Shown: positions 42,568 to 51,287, counted from the first letter of the stretch. The stretch: DNA of 64,000 nucleotides from Marinobacter sp. DY40_1A1 (GCF_016597815.1 NZ_VCHA01000005.1:248001-312000); one strand, 5' to 3'. The notes: generated from the sequence alone by a model not told the origin. Numbers and translations: made by a program.

Positions 42568-45294
42568 ATGCGCGCCGAGTTGTTTCCCCGCCCTGTCACC
42601 GCTTTGCAGGTGAGTATTGTTCTGTCGCTTACGCTCATTGCTGCGGGCTGTAAAACCGAGAAGGACCCTGACCAACCAACTATTCTGGGTATTCCACCAG
42701 CGGTTGCCTACTTGGGCGTTGAGTATTATTACAACTTTGGTGCTTATGGCGGTGAGGACATACTTGATTACTCGCTGACCAATGCGCCTTCCTGGCTGGC
42801 TTTGGAAGACACCAGTAACAAAGCGCGACAAGGCATTATCATGCGTGGTGTGCCCGGCTTGAGTGGTGGTGCCCGAGGTGATGCAGATCTGGGTAAGCTG
42901 AAGAATATCAATCTGGTTAGCACTGATGGGCGAATGGCAGGCTCAATGCCTTTCGATATTGAAGTAAAATACAACGTGCTTTCGCTCGAAGCCGAGACGT
43001 TTACAGAAGGTGAATCGCCCTCAATTCCAGACAGTAATCGGGAGCGCTGCGAGTTGCCCGATCTGGAAACTCCCGGTGAGCACAGTTTTACCGTTAATAC
43101 CTATGATCCTAATGGTGCAGTTACTGCAACTCCCCTTGATCTTACGTTGCCCACCCGGCCGGTTTTCGTAAAAGTACTGCTGGATCGTCCATCAGTAACT
43201 CGCGTGGCTGTCGCTTTCGAGTTGAAATCGGACTACGACCCACAAAATTGCGATCCGAACTATTCCGCGCCGCATCAACGTTGTGATCATAGCCGTGCCA
43301 ACACTGGCGATGCTATCCCCGGTACCGATATTGTAGCCTTGGGCAGTGGTAGTGGAGCTCTGCTCGAAAACATCCCCTACCTCACATATGAAACTGACAC
43401 ATCAGGGACTTATCCCGGTGTATATACAGGTGGCGTAATCACCTTCGAACCCGGCATTACCGAATGCTACATTCGACTGGAAGTTGTGGATGATAGTTTT
43501 GCCGAGCCTACAGAAGTTGCGCAGTTACACCTGACAGAAGTGCGCTCTGGCCTTGCTGCGGTTGGACCGACCAATGAGGGTGCGCGCACCAACCTTGTCA
43601 TTGATGACAACGAACCAAAGGTAACTCTTGAGACGGCCAAAGGTGGAGCACGGGATGCGCTGAATGTGGGCGATTCCCGTACCTATATTGCGCGCCTGAC
43701 CGGTGAACGGAATGGGGAGGTTCGTGCGAAGCTGGGTCATACGGAAGATTCGTCAGCGCGCTTGAATACCGAATTTAGAACCAATCTTCTGAACGACGAG
43801 TTGGTTTTCCCCGAGGGCACGGATGAAGTTAGCTTCACAGTGACTGTTGAGAACCCGGCTTCCTACTTCAATGCCGGTCCCGATGATCGTTTTATACTGC
43901 TTGGTTTGGATACGCTCTATCAGCTCGGCCGAGAGAGCTACGCCCGAGCTGAAAGCGAAGACATGCTTCGCGTCAGCATTAATGAGCTGAGATGGCCATT
44001 GACCGTTGGCTCCAGCGCTGGCTTTGTTGCAACAGATGTTGCGGTAGGGCATGGGGGCAAAATGTTCGTAGGTGGGTACGATAGCAGCGATAGTGGCCGT
44101 GTATTCGTGAAGATATACGACCAAAAAGGGGATTTGCTGCAGCAGCTTCCAGTCTCGGAGCCCGGCGACCAATTGGCAGCACCGGATCCGGTAGTTGGCG
44201 TGGCAAGACGTGAGGTGGTTCAAAATAATATCCGTACGATCCGTTATGAACTTGTAGTGGCATACACTGCGGAGGGCCCGGCCAGTGGTACGACCGGGAT
44301 CGGCGGGAAGGATGTTGTTTCCTCGTTGTATTGGTATGACGAGGCAACTAATGCTGGTGAGTACGTGGAAATCTGGACAACTCGCACTGGTACAGATTCC
44401 GACGACATAGTTCGCTGGGCGGGTATCAATCCTGCAAGCGGTTTTGTCGTGCTGGCTGGCGAAACCGAGGGTGTATGGCCGAATCAAACATCTGCTGGCG
44501 GTTTTGACAGCTTCCTGCAGCGTATAGATTCATTGCCTGACGGGAACACCTTTGCTCCGACATTAGCCTGGACTCGCCAAGCAGGGTCCATTGGAGACGA
44601 CCGTGTTGCTGGCGCAAGGGCTTCGGGGCTAAGTCCGATATTGTTTGGTTCTGCCACGGGTATGGTCAATGGTGAGCCCTCGTTGGGGGGCGAAGATGCC
44701 TATTTTTACAGTGCGGTATCGAAAGAAGGTGAACTTAACGTGCGCCAGCGGGGCACAGATGCAAATGAGCATGTTACTGATGGCGTAGCAGAAGGAACCA
44801 CTTTGTGGTTGCTAGGAAACAGCGACCACCAATACACCGTAGTACAGGACGGCGAAGACAATTTGAGTCTGACAAGTCAATCAGGCTCCAGCCCGAGTGG
44901 CTTCATACTGGGCTATACAATCGACGGCGAGATTGTTCGGTCCTTTAACATGAATGATGAAAGCGACGTTTCTGGCGAGCAGTTTGCGGCACTAACCAGC
45001 TTTTTCGGAGACTTGATTGCCGGAGGCGTTACTGATGGTGATTTCACCGGCTCAGCATTAACCAGCGGCTCACAAACCGCGATCGTTACCCGGGTGTCTC
45101 TGGTACCCGAAGACGAACCGGGTGCAGAAGCTCCGGCATACCGTAACGAGTGGCGCTTTCAGATGAATACTGTGAATTCGGAAGTTACAAGGCTGGCTAA
45201 TTACCGGGATGACGAAGTGGTGGCTCTGGCACGTATTGGGGCGGACTGGACGATATTGCTGCTAAGTCCTGAAGGTGCGCTGCTGACACCCTAG
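42568..45294 (+). CDS. Large lipoprotein with Calx-beta-like and beta-propeller-like domains
   Basis: A 908-residue exported lipoprotein. The signal peptide ends in the lipobox LIAAGC, with the acylated Cys at residue 28. An Ig-like YYYNFGAYGGEDIL stretch comes first. A Calx-beta-type domain follows (ITFEPGITECYIRLEVVDDSFAEPTE, ending at LVIDDNEP, about residues 215-350), then a second such region. The C-terminal half (about residue 480 onward) has repeating blade-like units with GGFDSF and GGEDAYFYS that recall SBBP-type propellers. It is probably surface-exposed and adhesive. I do not recognise a named family. It is a lone gene with a poor ribosome site. Confidence 0.75.
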   Translation: MRAELFPRPVTALQVSIVLSLTLIAAGCKTEKDPDQPTILGIPPAVAYLGVEYYYNFGAYGGEDILDYSLTNAPSWLALEDTSNKARQGIIMRGVPGLSGGARGDADLGKLKNINLVSTDGRMAGSMPFDIEVKYNVLSLEAETFTEGESPSIPDSNRERCELPDLETPGEHSFTVNTYDPNGAVTATPLDLTLPTRPVFVKVLLDRPSVTRVAVAFELKSDYDPQNCDPNYSAPHQRCDHSRANTGDAIPGTDIVALGSGSGALLENIPYLTYETDTSGTYPGVYTGGVITFEPGITECYIRLEVVDDSFAEPTEVAQLHLTEVRSGLAAVGPTNEGARTNLVIDDNEPKVTLETAKGGARDALNVGDSRTYIARLTGERNGEVRAKLGHTEDSSARLNTEFRTNLLNDELVFPEGTDEVSFTVTVENPASYFNAGPDDRFILLGLDTLYQLGRESYARAESEDMLRVSINELRWPLTVGSSAGFVATDVAVGHGGKMFVGGYDSSDSGRVFVKIYDQKGDLLQQLPVSEPGDQLAAPDPVVGVARREVVQNNIRTIRYELVVAYTAEGPASGTTGIGGKDVVSSLYWYDEATNAGEYVEIWTTRTGTDSDDIVRWAGINPASGFVVLAGETEGVWPNQTSAGGFDSFLQRIDSLPDGNTFAPTLAWTRQAGSIGDDRVAGARASGLSPILFGSATGMVNGEPSLGGEDAYFYSAVSKEGELNVRQRGTDANEHVTDGVAEGTTLWLLGNSDHQYTVVQDGEDNLSLTSQSGSSPSGFILGYTIDGEIVRSFNMNDESDVSGEQFAALTSFFGDLIAGGVTDGDFTGSALTSGSQTAIVTRVSLVPEDEPGAEAPAYRNEWRFQMNTVNSEVTRLANYRDDEVVALARIGADWTILLLSPEGALLTP

Positions 45295-45322
45295 TCTGCA
45301 GAATGTTTGCTGCTCTTGATAT

Positions 45323-45955
45323 TCAAACACTACCCTGCTGTCCGCCCACGCTGGCGTACAGGCGAAGGTAGTCAGTGCTGGTAACAACACCCATGGGTTC
45401 GCCTTTGGCATCAATCACAAGGGCGGCATTAAGTTGGTGTGCCAGCATCAGTCTTGCTAGCTGGTGAGCATCTGTTTCAGGAGAGGCCGTAAGGAATGCT
45501 GGCAACTCTATTTGAGTCAGGCTTTGATTCATTGCATCGGCTTGGTGTTCGTGGAGCCATGCCAGAAGCCATTGCTGGGCTACCAGCCCCGCAATGTGCG
45601 TATCTGCCGTTACCACCAGATGATTGGCGCCTTGCTCGTCCAGCATGGTGATCGCTTCGGCTACCGTCGCAGAGGCGGGTAATGAGTAGAGTACAGGTGA
45701 GCAGATGGACGATACCGGCAGATAGGGCCGTTGGTCTTTGCGCTCTCCTGAAGCGGCAGCGCCATACTCTTCCAGTGCACGATGTCGACCCGACCGTGCA
45801 GCAAGCTGAAACTCGGCATCCGTAGCTTCGCCACGCTCAGGATTGATGGCCTGGCTCTCTGTCAGCTCGCTGACATCACCCACGCGTCGCCCCCGAAATA
45901 CTTCCGGCAACCTTGTCCCTACTGGACGACCTGGTTCGCTAACAAAAATGGACAC
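45323..45955 (-). CDS. CBS-domain pair protein
   Basis: A roughly 210-residue protein with two C-terminal CBS domains (about residues 85-205), ending NAALVIDAKGEPMGVVTSTDYLRLY. The N-terminal part is unrelated and has no recognised fold. CBS pairs bind adenosyl nucleotides and regulate partner enzymes or channels. The start is GTG 45955, with AGAGGG and suitable spacing. An in-frame ATG at 46018 exists but lacks a ribosome site. It follows mnmC on the same strand and converges with the lipoprotein gene. Confidence 0.75.
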   Translation of the reverse strand: MSIFVSEPGRPVGTRLPEVFRGRRVGDVSELTESQAINPERGEATDAEFQLAARSGRHRALEEYGAAASGERKDQRPYLPVSSICSPVLYSLPASATVAEAITMLDEQGANHLVVTADTHIAGLVAQQWLLAWLHEHQADAMNQSLTQIELPAFLTASPETDAHQLARLMLAHQLNAALVIDAKGEPMGVVTSTDYLRLYASVGGQQGSV

Positions 45956-46031
45956 CTGTCTTACCCTCTGGAGAACAGACCTATCTGTTATGTGTATCGG
46001 CGCCTTGGCGCGGAGCATTAGCTAAAATTGA

Positions 46032-47906
46032 TTACGAAGACGCCACATTTGGCCTGTGCATACGGCCAGTAGCCAGTTTTTTGGCCAGGGACTCGGGCAG
46101 AGCAGTTGGTTGCCCGGTAACCTGATCTGCAACAAATTCTGCAAGCAGGGGCGCATAGGTAAGACCCTTGCTACCCAGGCCCGTAAAAAGGTAAAGCCCC
46201 GTCGCAACGACTCCGTCTTCGTCATAGAAGGGTCCTGCAACCGGTTGATAATCATGGGTTGTGCACCGAAACCCAACACGGCCACCAAGTTGCTCTGGCA
46301 GATCCTCGCTTGCCATGTGGGGTGGCATCATTTGCGGAACCATGGCAGAAAGGGCCCGGATATTCTCACGGTGGCTTTCGGTTGTGGGATATGGTTCATG
46401 GCTGTGAAGATCAAAGGTGGCGCCAATCACCGCCTGCTGCTGGCCTTCAAGACCGTGGGCAGGGTTGAGGTACCGAGCTCCACAGATAACTGCTCGGTGG
46501 CGGGTGGCAAGGGGTTCAGGTAGATGAGTGACCTGCCCCCGAATGGCCTTGAAGCGAAACGTACCTGAGCCCGGAATCAGTTGCGGGCTCAGGTGCCCGG
46601 CACAAATAACAACTCTGTTCGCTGTGATGTTCGGGCTGTCAGTGTTTGGTGTGAACAGGAGCCATTCATCACCGGAGGCAGCCATTTGCCTTATGGAGCA
46701 ACCAAACAGTTTTTGTATGCGAGGGTGCACGGTAAGTGCCTTGCAGAGACTGCTTGGCTCAAGCCACCCGTTGCCCGGAAACCACAATCCACCGGTCTCC
46801 AGTGTTGCGCCAGTCAGTACTTCTGCTTTTTCCCGGGATACTTGTTGCAGGACATCTTGCGGGTATTGGTTGCGCTCGATAAACCGGCGCTGACGATCCT
46901 GCTCGTTGTCATTCCAGGCTAGTTGAAGCAGGCCAGTAGGATGCCAAAATGGCCCTCCATGAACCCTGTAATAGCGCTGACTGAACGTCAGCGCAGAGAG
47001 TGCGAGTTGGGTCTGGTGATTAAACTCCACGCCTAGCTTGACGTACATCGCTCCTTGCAGGTTTCCGGAGGCGGCGGAACCAGCGTCGTTTGCGGAGTCA
47101 ACGAGCGTGACGGAATAGCCTCGTTGCGCAAGGTTGTTTGCAAGCAGGCAGCCTGCAATGCCGGCGCCAATTACTGCAACAGAAAAGCCTGATTCCACAG
47201 ACTTGCCCTGTGTCAGAGAAGGCTGATCTTCGGGCTGAAAGACTCCGCTGAAACTACCAGGCTGAACGTCGGGCTTATCGCAGGAGATTTTGTGAAATCC
47301 TGCTTCTTCGAGCGCGAACTGGAATGCCTTGTTAGCTTTTACGGCAGCGAGTGTGGTGCCGGGCTTGCTGTGCTTGCAGACGTGTTTGATGGTCTTGTTT
47401 GGGTCTACTTCCCCGCTTGCGGCGTGCGAGCAGTCGTCAAGAAACCAGGCGTCGACCATAAAAGATGGAGTGTCGTAAGCTTTGTGCGTATCACCGAATA
47501 TTAGGGTCAGGCGCACACTGCCACCAGCCAATACCAAGCGGTGGGTGCCACGAATCAGTGCCGGGTAGTTGGCAATCAGTTCAGCCGAGACGTTGTTCAG
47601 CTCTGGCCACCGGGAAAGCACTTTTTCAAGATCTTCACGGCTTAGCGGAAACGGTACAGCGGAGACAAAATGCAGAGTGGCTGAATGCGATGGACCAAAA
47701 GCTTGCCAAGCCTGCCATGTGGCAAGAAAATTAAGGCCCGAGCCGAAACAGTTTTCGGCAACCACAAAATGACCTGCCTCCGGAACCTCAGAAAAACGTG
47801 CGGGCAGTTGATTGAGCTCGATGTATGCCTGACTGGATTCTGACATGCCATCGAACCAGCTCATTTCCGCTGGCGTTATAGCGGGCGGAACAGGTGAGCG
47901 GTTCAT
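46032..47906 (-). CDS. mnmC: MnmC-type tRNA mnm5s2U protein with degenerate methyltransferase half
   Basis: MnmC normally removes the carboxymethyl group from cmnm5s2U34 with its FAD domain, then methylates the product with its SAM domain. Here (about 624 residues from ATG 47906) the FAD half is intact: VIGAGIAG near residues 245-252 and ASGNLQGAMYVKLG. The N-terminal half is eroded. It lacks the F-[DS]-D-x-Y-F-S-x-x-x-G-L-x-E-x-x-x-V-F family segment, has AENCFGSGLNF where families have ET[GA]FGTGLNF, and has FLDDCSHAASGEV where FLDGFAPAKNP is expected. The closing GFGRKREML is also missing. The frame stays open, so this is sequence divergence, not a frameshift. The methyltransferase may be inactive. 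Confidence 0.88.
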   Translation of the reverse strand: MNRSPVPPAITPAEMSWFDGMSESSQAYIELNQLPARFSEVPEAGHFVVAENCFGSGLNFLATWQAWQAFGPSHSATLHFVSAVPFPLSREDLEKVLSRWPELNNVSAELIANYPALIRGTHRLVLAGGSVRLTLIFGDTHKAYDTPSFMVDAWFLDDCSHAASGEVDPNKTIKHVCKHSKPGTTLAAVKANKAFQFALEEAGFHKISCDKPDVQPGSFSGVFQPEDQPSLTQGKSVESGFSVAVIGAGIAGCLLANNLAQRGYSVTLVDSANDAGSAASGNLQGAMYVKLGVEFNHQTQLALSALTFSQRYYRVHGGPFWHPTGLLQLAWNDNEQDRQRRFIERNQYPQDVLQQVSREKAEVLTGATLETGGLWFPGNGWLEPSSLCKALTVHPRIQKLFGCSIRQMAASGDEWLLFTPNTDSPNITANRVVICAGHLSPQLIPGSGTFRFKAIRGQVTHLPEPLATRHRAVICGARYLNPAHGLEGQQQAVIGATFDLHSHEPYPTTESHRENIRALSAMVPQMMPPHMASEDLPEQLGGRVGFRCTTHDYQPVAGPFYDEDGVVATGLYLFTGLGSKGLTYAPLLAEFVADQVTGQPTALPESLAKKLATGRMHRPNVASS

Positions 47907-47928
47907 GGCGGTGCCGGGCCGTGTTGCG

Positions 47929-48540
47929 TTACTCAACCAGAGTAACGCTTTCAATGATTACAGGGGTTACGGGCACATCGGCCATTCCACGCACACGTGC
48001 AGTTTTCACTCCGGCAATATTGTCTACCACGCCCATTCCGGCTGTTACCTTTCCAAAAACTGCGTAGCCGGCTCCCCGAACACCCGCATTCAGAAAATCG
48101 TTGTTTGCGACGTTAACGAAAAACTGGGAAGTGGCAGAATCGGGAGCATTCGTCCTTGCCATAGCAACAGTGCCACGTAGATTAGGCAGTGTTGGAGAGG
48201 CTTCGTTTCTGATGGGTGAATGGGTGTCCTTACGGGTCATGTCTTTTGTAAACCCGCCGCCCTGAATCATGAATCCCGGTATAACCCGGTGGAAAATTGT
48301 GCCGTCAAAAAAACCTTCACGGGCATACTGCAGAAAATTTTCTACGGTTTCCGGAGCTACGTCTGGGCGAAGTTGCAATTCGATAGCACCCTGGTTGGTC
48401 AGGATGCGCACTTTTGGCAATTCCTGGTTTGCACTATCTGCATTGGTCTGGGCGCTTGCATTAAGTGTAACCAGCGACAGGCCAAGAAACATAAGTACGA
48501 CCTGGATCACAATGCTCAAGGGTTTTACCAAATTTGTCAT
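47929..48540 (-). CDS. Periplasmic peptidyl-prolyl cis-trans isomerase, cyclophilin type
   Basis: A 203-residue cyclophilin with a signal peptide (cleavage after NASA, residue 30). The catalytic core is intact: FHRVIPGFMIQGGG with the catalytic Arg, MARTNAPDSATSQFFVN and GYAVFGKV. It resembles PpiA, which assists folding of periplasmic and outer-membrane proteins. The ATG is at 48540. The mnmC start lies 22 bases beyond its stop, so mnmC may be translated from the same message. Confidence 0.9.
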   Translation of the reverse strand: MTNLVKPLSIVIQVVLMFLGLSLVTLNASAQTNADSANQELPKVRILTNQGAIELQLRPDVAPETVENFLQYAREGFFDGTIFHRVIPGFMIQGGGFTKDMTRKDTHSPIRNEASPTLPNLRGTVAMARTNAPDSATSQFFVNVANNDFLNAGVRGAGYAVFGKVTAGMGVVDNIAGVKTARVRGMADVPVTPVIIESVTLVE

Positions 48541-48756
48541 TACCGGGATCTCGCTTAGTGTAGTCGTGAGTGAATTTCCTGTAATAATCAGGGAAGTTAA
48601 TCAGTGCTCTGATCTTAACAGATATGTTTGATTTTACGGGATACACGTCTGAGCAGAATGTGCGGTTATCAGCTAATATTTTGGTACTAATTAAGTAGTA
48701 ACTTACTCACCGGGCCGGGTTGTACGGTAATCACTGCGGGAAATGGGAGAGGCTTA

Positions 48757-49500
48757 GTGAGATTCCATAAAGGGTTTGAGGAAAAGTCACGACTCGGGCG
48801 GTTGCTGGTTAATCGTGGTTATTTGTCAGAGAGCCAGGTTGAGGAGGGGCTCAGACTACAGCGTGAGAGCGGTATACGGCTGGGTGAGGTGTTCATCACG
48901 GCAGGCTGGATAACCGAGAAAGAACTCGGCCGTGTGTTGAAGCACCAGTCCCGTTATCGTAGCGCTGCCGCAATGGTCACCATGGCAACACTACCATTTC
49001 AGCCTTTGGTTACATTTGCAGCGAGTAATAACGCCAATGCCGCTCAGGTGGCAGAAGCCGGTCAGCTATTTGATGCGGCTGGAATGTCGCCGCTGACAGA
49101 GGATGAGCTGTCGGCAGTTGCGGGACAAGGCAACAGCTCTTTGTTTGATCGGGTTGATATTGTCAGCAGTATGGCTGGCGGCTCTGGTTCCGACGAGGGT
49201 GCCGGCCAAGTGGAGCCGGATGTCATAGAAGGCATGAAGCTCACAGCCAATGTGTTTTTCCCGGTACTTAATGTTCTGGATTCAGACCTTACGATCACCG
49301 GAGTTCATTATCGTGAAGGGGAGCCACGTTACACGGTGGCAGAGAATGGCCGGGTATCCATGGCATTCCCTGAGCGAATTGAGGAGATCCGCATGGACAA
49401 CATTCGGGTCAGGGGTGGGGGTAGCCCATCCATGGGCAACGTCAGTATTCAGGACATCAGCTTTCACCCCGATTCCAGAATGACTATCTATACGAGATAA
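48757..49500 (+). CDS. Stand-alone MshEN-type predicted c-di-GMP receptor fused to FilA-like domain
   Basis: A 247-residue protein with a two-part layout. Residues 12-35 and 41-64 are two 24-residue repeats, each starting RLG, with the glycine at position 10 and ending in Q. They are separated by exactly five residues. This matches the published MshEN (T2SSE-N) c-di-GMP motif, RLGxx..xxGx...Q-N5-RLGxx..xxGx...Q. No ATPase domain follows. After a hydrophobic stretch (about residues 70-95) comes LTEDELSAVAGQG, like the LS/DD-x-L-x-x-V-x-GQ motif I recall from FilA/DUF6160 proteins. The end is beta-rich. The start is GTG 48757, with GGGAGAGG just upstream. Its stop codon abuts that of flgN. Confidence 0.8.
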   Translation: MRFHKGFEEKSRLGRLLVNRGYLSESQVEEGLRLQRESGIRLGEVFITAGWITEKELGRVLKHQSRYRSAAAMVTMATLPFQPLVTFAASNNANAAQVAEAGQLFDAAGMSPLTEDELSAVAGQGNSSLFDRVDIVSSMAGGSGSDEGAGQVEPDVIEGMKLTANVFFPVLNVLDSDLTITGVHYREGEPRYTVAENGRVSMAFPERIEEIRMDNIRVRGGGSPSMGNVSIQDISFHPDSRMTIYTR

Positions 49501-49971
49501 TCAGGCGCTGGCAAGCACAGTTCGGCTTGATACGGTTGTTTGCTGGCCCTTTGCACCATATAGTTTTTGCTGGCCTGAGGCGCCCCGGAATATGTCTGTA
49601 AGCCGGGTAAGGCGTTTTTGAAGATGGTTTATGATACGCCCGTTATTCTCATTGAGAACATGGCATTCCCGAAGCTTTGAATCGGCTTCTTGCCAAAGGG
49701 CGTAAAGCTCATCAAGTCCGGCACTGCGAATAAAGCGGGAGGGGTCGCCAGAGTCTGGTCGAAACCCCATTGCCACAAGCGTGCGGATTTTTTGCTTGGC
49801 ACGTTCTCGAATTTCCCCCAAGACCGCGTTTTTTTCTCGCGTCAGAGTATCGAGTGCTTTTGTATCAGAGCCGGACAGGCAAGTTTTTTCGTTCTTCAGG
49901 ATATCCGCCAGGGTTTCAAGCTGACGGATATCCAGCGAAAGGAGATTCTTCAGATCATCAATTGCAGCCAT
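49501..49971 (-). CDS. flgN: Flagellar export chaperone FlgN
   Basis: A 156-residue, largely alpha-helical FlgN-like chaperone for the hook-junction proteins FlgK and FlgL. It lacks cysteine-rich or membrane elements and has heptad-like Leu spacing, for example LDIRQLETLADILKNEK. Identity rests mainly on its place directly behind flgM (flgM stop to flgN start: 7 bases) and on its size. The stop lies flush against that of the MshEN gene on the other strand. Confidence 0.83.
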   Translation of the reverse strand: MAAIDDLKNLLSLDIRQLETLADILKNEKTCLSGSDTKALDTLTREKNAVLGEIRERAKQKIRTLVAMGFRPDSGDPSRFIRSAGLDELYALWQEADSKLRECHVLNENNGRIINHLQKRLTRLTDIFRGASGQQKLYGAKGQQTTVSSRTVLASA

Positions 49972-49978
49972 GATTTAC

Positions 49979-50305
49979 TCACCCAAAAATGCTTTCATCC
50001 ATATCAAGCATTTTTTGGGCCAGTTTTTCTGCATCAATTTTATAGGTGCCGTTTTCCAAGGCTGAACGAATTTGCTCGATTCGCTCGTCATCCATTTCAG
50101 GATAATCCCCCAGCTTTTGCTCCAGCTGCTTGAGGTTTCGGGCCTGGCTGCTCAGGTTTACGTTTTCGCCGCGGGCACTCTGAGCCTTGGCATTTGCCTG
50201 CTCGGGGGCTGCTTGCTTGGCGCTCTGAGCATTAGCGGACTTGTCGGCCGTGGTTCTCTGGGTGTTGACCTGGCCTTGGCCAATTCCATTTAAGTCAACT
50301 GACAT
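49979..50305 (-). CDS. flgM: Anti-sigma-28 factor FlgM
   Basis: A 108-residue FlgM that holds back the flagellar sigma factor FliA. The N-terminal two thirds is low-complexity (Ala, Gln, Asn, Ser). The C-terminal sigma-binding region has DDERIEQIRSALENGTYKIDAEKLAQKML, the standard FlgM block. The start is ATG 50305; the longer frame to 50335 lacks support. It is expressed from the sigma-28 promoter upstream (50367-50393), forming the usual autoregulatory loop. Confidence 0.93.
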   Translation of the reverse strand: MSVDLNGIGQGQVNTQRTTADKSANAQSAKQAAPEQANAKAQSARGENVNLSSQARNLKQLEQKLGDYPEMDDERIEQIRSALENGTYKIDAEKLAQKMLDMDESIFG

Positions 50306-50366
50306 ATCAATACCTGCTTTACGGTGACGCCACACATGTTGTGGGCTGACTCTGGTTTATATCCAC

Positions 50367-50393
50367 TTAACGGCTAGTGGCTGGCATACTTTA
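50367..50393 (-). promoter_or_regulatory. Sigma-28 (FliA) promoter of flgM
   Basis: Reading the minus strand: TAAAGTAT, an 11-base spacer, then GCCGTTAA. The FliA consensus is TAAAGTTT-N11-GCCGATAA, giving 7/8 and 7/8 matches. It lies 62 bases upstream of the flgM ATG. Confidence 0.88.
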
Positions 50394-50503
50394 GGGGCAA
50401 ATTATCAAATCTTGTTAACATTTTGTCACAAACCTGATCCCGCCTTGGACGGGGTGCTCCGCCGGCATGTTTTTGCCGCCGGAAGGGGGTTGCCGTGAGC
50501 ATG

Positions 50504-51205
50504 TCACATCGGCACTTCAACATGCCCGGGAGCGGTTACATTCGCCTTTACCGTGCGGGCTGAGCCAAGGTTTTCCACAAGTACTTGCTCACCCACCGAC
50601 GCACTGGCCAGAGCCTTACCGCGGGAGCGCACTGAAAAGGGCCCCCGGCGGGCGGTAATAATAACATGATCGCCGCGGCTGACAGCGATTGGTGCGTCCA
50701 GAAGATCAGGAGTGAGTACCGAGCCGGCGTTTACGGGCCGGCGTATAATCATGCCCTCAATCATCTGTGAATCAGTTATTATTCCCCGTCGGCTGGCGTT
50801 AAGCACAACATCGCGGGTTTCAAGCATGTTGCCTGTTACGCGTTCACCTCTTCCGAGCGGGCGGGCGGCGACCAGGGCAGGGCCACTGATGGATACCGTG
50901 GTCGTTACAAACATTCGCCACGGGCGATCGCCGGCGCAAGCTATCTGAACTGACGGGTGTTCACTTTTCCATGGATCACCTGTGAACTCTATATCCAGAT
51001 CGTCAGAGCAGGCGGCTAATGCAAGCCTGTTGTCAATGTTGCCGGTCTCAAAGGCAACTTTGTAGCCTCTTTCGGTCTGGGTTGCTGCAAAGGTCTCAAG
51101 GAATGCTGCTGTTGCTTCGCGAATCTCGTCGGCGGTTGTTCTTGCCTGCACTTGGTTGGCGAATGTCGCTGCGAGCATGATCCATACTAAAAGCTGGGTG
51201 CGCAT
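50504..51205 (-). CDS. flgA: Flagellar P-ring assembly protein FlgA
   Basis: A 233-residue periplasmic chaperone of the P-ring (FlgI). The signal peptide ends near NQVQA (residue 22). The C-terminal SAF domain spans about residues 115-175 (ARPLGRGERVT, RRPVNAGSVLTPDLL), and the FlgA end domain continues from GDHVIITARRG. It precedes flgM on the same strand but is divergent from cheV. No sigma-54 promoter was obvious upstream. Confidence 0.92.
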   Translation of the reverse strand: MRTQLLVWIMLAATFANQVQARTTADEIREATAAFLETFAATQTERGYKVAFETGNIDNRLALAACSDDLDIEFTGDPWKSEHPSVQIACAGDRPWRMFVTTTVSISGPALVAARPLGRGERVTGNMLETRDVVLNASRRGIITDSQMIEGMIIRRPVNAGSVLTPDLLDAPIAVSRGDHVIITARRGPFSVRSRGKALASASVGEQVLVENLGSARTVKANVTAPGHVEVPM

Positions 51206-51260
51206 ATCTGCTGGTTTGTCCTATGCTGTCAGTAATACGGCAAATGCTACTGAAAATGCC

Positions 51261-51287
51261 TAAGGATTGCGGCGTTCTGGCCGTTAA
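51261..51287 (+). promoter_or_regulatory. Probable sigma-28 promoter of cheV
   Basis: TAAGGATT, an 11-base spacer, then GCCGTTAA. The -10 octamer is identical to that of the flgM promoter and the spacing is exact; the -35 matches 6/8. It lies about 105 bases upstream of the cheV ATG. Confidence 0.75.

Noticed and set aside
50459..50492. GC-rich hairpin-like sequence after flgA
   Set aside because: The arms do not pair cleanly (CCGCCGGCA against TGCCGCCGG needs shifts) and no T-run follows on the minus strand, so I do not call a terminator.
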